From Fodinibacter sp963800505 (GTDB taxonomy: Bacteria; Actinomycetota; Actinomycetes; Actinomycetales; Dermatophilaceae): a stretch of 64,000 nt of DNA. Below the pieces are notes generated by a model. The model ran no database searches and had not been told where the DNA came from. It worked only from the letters and a program-made list of their open reading frames with translations. The stretch lies in NCBI GenBank assembly GCA_963800505.1, contig CAWDBL010000014.1:62001-126000 (forward strand), in the 5' to 3' direction. Positions 61,380 to 64,000 of the stretch are shown in pieces (the first letter of the stretch is position 1; every line of letters starts with the position of its first letter). A program made the translations under genes and the position numbers.

Positions 61380-62297
61380 GTGAGCGGACTCGAGATGCGA
61401 CCAGGGTGCGAGTGCTGCGACGTCGACCTGCCGGCCGACGACGTCGGGGCGGTGGTGTGTTCCTTCGAGTGCACGTTCTGTGCGGGGTGCTCCGAGCACC
61501 TCGAGCGCACCTGCCCCGGCTGCGGTGGCGCGCTGATGCCGCGCCCCACCCGGGTGGGCGACGCGCTGGCCCGGCACCCGGCATCCACGACGCGGGTGGT
61601 GTCGGATGCCGTGTGCCCCGGGCCGGGCTACGCCGGCCGGGTCGGCGGTGAGGCGCCGGTCGAGCGGCTGGGCCGGCACGCCGAGCGCGGGCGGTCCGAG
61701 CGCGAGGCCCTCGACGCCCTGCTCGACGAGGTGCTTGCCGGCACCCTGTCGACCGTGGTCGACGGCCGCCCCTGGGTGGTGCCGATGCTCTTCGCGCGCG
61801 ACGGCGACCGGGTGCTGCTCCACGGCTCGACCGGGGCCGGGGCGCTGCGCCAGGTGGCCGCGGGGGCACCGGCCGTGCTCAGCGTGACCGCCGTCGACGG
61901 GCTCGTCGTGGCGCACACCACGTTCGAGTCGTCGGCCAACTACCGCTCGGCCGTCATCCACGGCGAGCTCACCCCGCTCGGTGACGCCGAGCGCACCACC
62001 GCGCTCGAGCTGCTCTCGGAGCGGCTGATCCCGGGCCGCCCCGCCGAGGTCCGTGCGATGAACCGTCGCGAGGAGGTCGCCACCCTCGCCATGGAGCTGC
62101 CGATCACGCCGGGCCGGTGGCTGCTCAAGGAGCGCTCGGGTGGGCCCTCGGTGCCCGAGGAGGAGACCGACGCATGGTCGGGTGTCGTGCCGTTCCGCGT
62201 CGTGGCCGGTGCACCCGAGCCGGCGCCGTGGACGGTGGAGGCCGGCACGCCGGTCCCTGCGTCGGTGACGGCCTTGGTGCAGCGGTGGACCCCGTGA
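61380..62297 (+). CDS. DUF1272-pyridoxamine 5'-phosphate oxidase-like fusion
   Basis: 305 residues. Residues ~4-65 are a complete DUF1272 domain with a Cys-rich zinc-ribbon-like pattern ('MRPGCECCDVDLP', 'CSFECTFCAGCSEHL', 'CPGCGGALMPRP'). Residues ~100-250 are an FMN-binding split-barrel ('STVVDGRPWVVPMLFARDGD', 'VLLHGSTGAGALRQVAAGAP', 'FESSANYRSAVIHGELTPLG') like those of the pyridoxamine-phosphate-oxidase/NimA group. Each domain is usually encoded alone, so the fusion is uncommon. GTG at 61380 is preferred over ATG at 61395 for a full domain. Coupled by GTGA to the methionine synthase-like gene. Confidence 0.8.
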   Translation: MSGLEMRPGCECCDVDLPADDVGAVVCSFECTFCAGCSEHLERTCPGCGGALMPRPTRVGDALARHPASTTRVVSDAVCPGPGYAGRVGGEAPVERLGRHAERGRSEREALDALLDEVLAGTLSTVVDGRPWVVPMLFARDGDRVLLHGSTGAGALRQVAAGAPAVLSVTAVDGLVVAHTTFESSANYRSAVIHGELTPLGDAERTTALELLSERLIPGRPAEVRAMNRREEVATLAMELPITPGRWLLKERSGGPSVPEEETDAWSGVVPFRVVAGAPEPAPWTVEAGTPVPASVTALVQRWTP

Positions 62298-63334
62298 CCG
62301 AGGTGGGCGTGCCCGGTGCCGTCGTCGCGCCGGTTCGGGCGACCGGCATCGGGTCGTGGCCGGGCACGTCGGCGCGTGAGGCGGTGCGCACGGTGCGTGA
62401 CCTGCTCGTCGACGGTGAAGGGGTGGGGCTGCCGCACTGCCCCGAGACCCCGGCGCGCGGCCCGGGAGCCGACATCATCGGGCGGGCCGCCGGGCTGCTC
62501 GTCGACCTGCCGGTCGACCTCCAGCCGAGCGGGTGGCGCTTCGTCGACCGGCCGGGGCTGGATGCCGGGCGCACCGCGTCGTTCCACCGTGAGGACCTCG
62601 ACGAGCTCGCGGAGGCCTACGACGGCTATGTCGGCGCGCTCAAGGTGCAGGTGGCCGGGCCGTGGACGCTCGCGGCGTCGCTGCGGCTCAACCGCGGCGA
62701 GCGGGTCGTGGCCGACCCGGGCGCGGTGGCCGACCTCGTCGCGTCGCTCGCCGACGGCATCCAGGCGTACGTCTCCCACGTGCGGCGGCTGGTGCCGGGG
62801 GCGCAGGTCGTGCTGCAGGTCGACGAGCCGTCGCTGCCGGCCGTGCTCGAGGGGTCGCTGCCCACGTCGTCGGGGTTCGGGCGGGTGCGCGCGGTCGACC
62901 CGCAGGTCGTGATGCGCGGCCTGGAGTCCGTGCTGGCCGCGCACGCCGGGCCGACCGCCGTGCACTGCTGCTCCGCGTCAGCGCCGTTGCCGCTGCTGCG
63001 GGCCACGGGTGCCGGGGCGCTCGCCGTCGACCTCACCGCTGCCACGCCGGCGCGGTGGGAGTCGGTGGCGGCGACCCTCGACGCCGGCACCGGCATCTGG
63101 GTCGGCTGCCTGCCCACCGACGGATCGCGAGCTCTCGGGGAGGGCGCCGATGTCGCGGCCCGGGCCCTGGTGCTCAACGGCTTCGAACGCTCCGGCCTCA
63201 CGAGCGACGCGCTGCGCGGGCTGGTCGTGTCGCCCACCTGCGGGCTCGCCGGGCTCACACCGCAGGGGGCCCGCGACGTTCTACGGGCGGCGCTCGACAC
63301 CGCGCGCCGACTCGGTGAGGAGGTGCCGCCGTGA
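62294..63334 (+). CDS. MetE-like (cobalamin-independent) methionine synthase family protein
   Basis: 346 residues, the short actinobacterial protein related to the C-terminal barrel of MetE/UROD. 'RATGIGSWPGTSAREAVRTV', 'LPHCPETPARGPGADIIGRA', 'QVDEPSLPAVLEGSL' are typical. The zinc ligands His224-x-Cys226 ('VHCCS') and Cys316 ('PTCGLAG') match MetE; I could not find a clear fourth (Glu) ligand. It would transfer a methyl group to homocysteine, but the donor for these short forms is unsettled. Overlaps the fusion gene and the following transporter. Confidence 0.82.
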   Translation: MTEVGVPGAVVAPVRATGIGSWPGTSAREAVRTVRDLLVDGEGVGLPHCPETPARGPGADIIGRAAGLLVDLPVDLQPSGWRFVDRPGLDAGRTASFHREDLDELAEAYDGYVGALKVQVAGPWTLAASLRLNRGERVVADPGAVADLVASLADGIQAYVSHVRRLVPGAQVVLQVDEPSLPAVLEGSLPTSSGFGRVRAVDPQVVMRGLESVLAAHAGPTAVHCCSASAPLPLLRATGAGALAVDLTAATPARWESVAATLDAGTGIWVGCLPTDGSRALGEGADVAARALVLNGFERSGLTSDALRGLVVSPTCGLAGLTPQGARDVLRAALDTARRLGEEVPP

Positions 63335-64000
63335 CGCAGACCCGCGTGCCGTGGCAGGTGAAGTACGTCGCCCTGGTGCTGATCTGGGGCTCGAGCTTCC
63401 TGCTGATGAAGGTCGGGCTGGAGTCGTTGTCGGCGGTGCAGATCTCCGGGCTGCGCATCCTGTCGGGGGCGGCCGTCATCAGTGCGCTGCTGCTGGCCCG
63501 CGGCGGTCACCTGCCGACGGGGCGCCGGGTGTGGGGCCACCTGTTCGTGTGCGGGTTCTTCCTCGGAGCGCTGCCGTTCACCCTCTTCGCGCTGTCCGAG
63601 ACCCGGATCAGCTCGGCCCTGGCCGGCATCGGCAACGCCGCCACGCCCATCGCCACGGTGCTGGCCACCATGGCGATCCTGCCGGGGGAGCGTGTCACCG
63701 GGCGGCGGCTCGTGGCGGTGGGCGTCGGCTTCCTCGGCGTGGTCACGATCATGCAGCCGTGGACCTCGGTCGACCGGCCCGACCTCGTCGGCTTCTCGAT
63801 GGCGCTGGCGGGCGGCGCGAGCTACGGCATCGGGTGGACCTACAACCGGCGCTTCCTGAGCGGGGTCGACCTCGGGGGGCTCTCGCAGCCGGCTGCGACC
63901 CTGCTCACCGCCCTGGTGCTGATGGTGCCGGTGGTGCTGGGGTGGGCGCTGCTGCAGCCGGAGGGGCTGGCGGCGATCTGGTCCTACGACGCCCCGGATG
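63331..64000 (+). CDS. EamA-family (DMT) transporter, truncated by window end
   Basis: At least 223 residues with seven or more hydrophobic helices. 'YVALVLIWGSSFLLMKVGLE' and 'LRILSGAAVISALLLARGG' are the usual EamA start and 'GIGWTYNRRFLSG' the domain boundary. Members export amino acids or other metabolites. Start GTG at 63331 overlaps the previous stop; the 3' end lies outside the window. Confidence 0.88.
   Translation, partial: MTQTRVPWQVKYVALVLIWGSSFLLMKVGLESLSAVQISGLRILSGAAVISALLLARGGHLPTGRRVWGHLFVCGFFLGALPFTLFALSETRISSALAGIGNAATPIATVLATMAILPGERVTGRRLVAVGVGFLGVVTIMQPWTSVDRPDLVGFSMALAGGASYGIGWTYNRRFLSGVDLGGLSQPAATLLTALVLMVPVVLGWALLQPEGLAAIWSYDAPD

Overview
The window is a 64 kb piece of a very GC-rich actinobacterial chromosome. 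Codon third positions are almost all G or C, GTG starts are common, genes overlap at GTGA/ATGA, and many genes belong to actinobacterial families. The GlgE maltosyl route, an ISL3-type transposase remnant, actinobacterial lipoproteins and an etfBA-cysteine desulfurase-mnmA block point to the order Micrococcales, possibly an Intrasporangiaceae-like organism; the family is an inference. I see no rRNA, tRNA or CRISPR array.

Layout. 1-3,600 is a loose accessory stretch: an M23 peptidase, a toxin-antitoxin-like pair with a frameshifted antitoxin, two small lipoproteins and a poorly defined region. 3,587-9,790 runs on the + strand: a membrane protein, a lipoprotein, a YbbN-like thioredoxin/TPR protein, two Fes-like esterases and an ATP-grasp ligase. 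9,936-21,956 is a sugar-utilisation locus. It holds a GH1 beta-glucosidase and MFS transporter, then a DeoR regulator and a GH4 phospho-glycosidase (3' frameshift) facing a PfkB kinase, an ABC sugar importer without its own ATPase, and a large secreted PIG-L deacetylase with a CBM9-like domain. 22,111-24,528 holds an XRE regulator, a 34-bp minisatellite and phosphoglucomutase.

24,645-26,824 is a compact sulfur-trafficking operon (sulfide:quinone-oxidoreductase-like flavoprotein, TusE/DsrC-like protein, DsrE2-like protein) with a perfect palindrome just before its first start codon. 26,976-37,604 is the alpha-glucan/trehalose locus: glgE-treS-mak-glgB on the - strand, and glgP on the + strand behind an ISL3 remnant. 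37,666-48,149 holds an FMN-dependent hydroxy-acid oxidase, a GH2 beta-mannosidase, a phytanoyl-CoA-dioxygenase-like enzyme, glgX, a YbjN-like protein, an enoyl-CoA hydratase and a secreted vanadium-haloperoxidase-like protein. The last is divergent from a LuxR/LAL regulator, with two palindromes between them. 51,729-56,245 is the conserved etfB-etfA-(membrane protein)-cysteine desulfurase-mnmA block.

56,246-62,293 looks like an accessory insertion: a cupin, a pirin, and a two-gene operon of an extended SDR and a 704-residue protein. The C-terminal half of that protein closely resembles cyanobacterial acyl-ACP reductase, including the catalytic-type cysteine, and its N-terminal half is unrecognised. 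A DUF1272-flavoprotein fusion follows, and the window ends in a MetE-like methionine synthase and a truncated EamA transporter.

How the parts work together. Phosphoglucomutase, GlgE/TreS/Mak/GlgB, GlgP and GlgX together make and break alpha-glucan and trehalose. The beta-glycosidases and ABC/MFS importers feed hexoses in. The sulfur operon, cysteine desulfurase and MnmA all handle persulfide sulfur. The most novel-looking material is the SDR/acyl-ACP-reductase-like operon, the esterase-esterase-ATP-grasp cluster, the haloperoxidase/LAL pair with twin operators, the sulfur operon with its palindrome, and a repeated 23-bp-arm palindrome whose two copies show compensatory changes.
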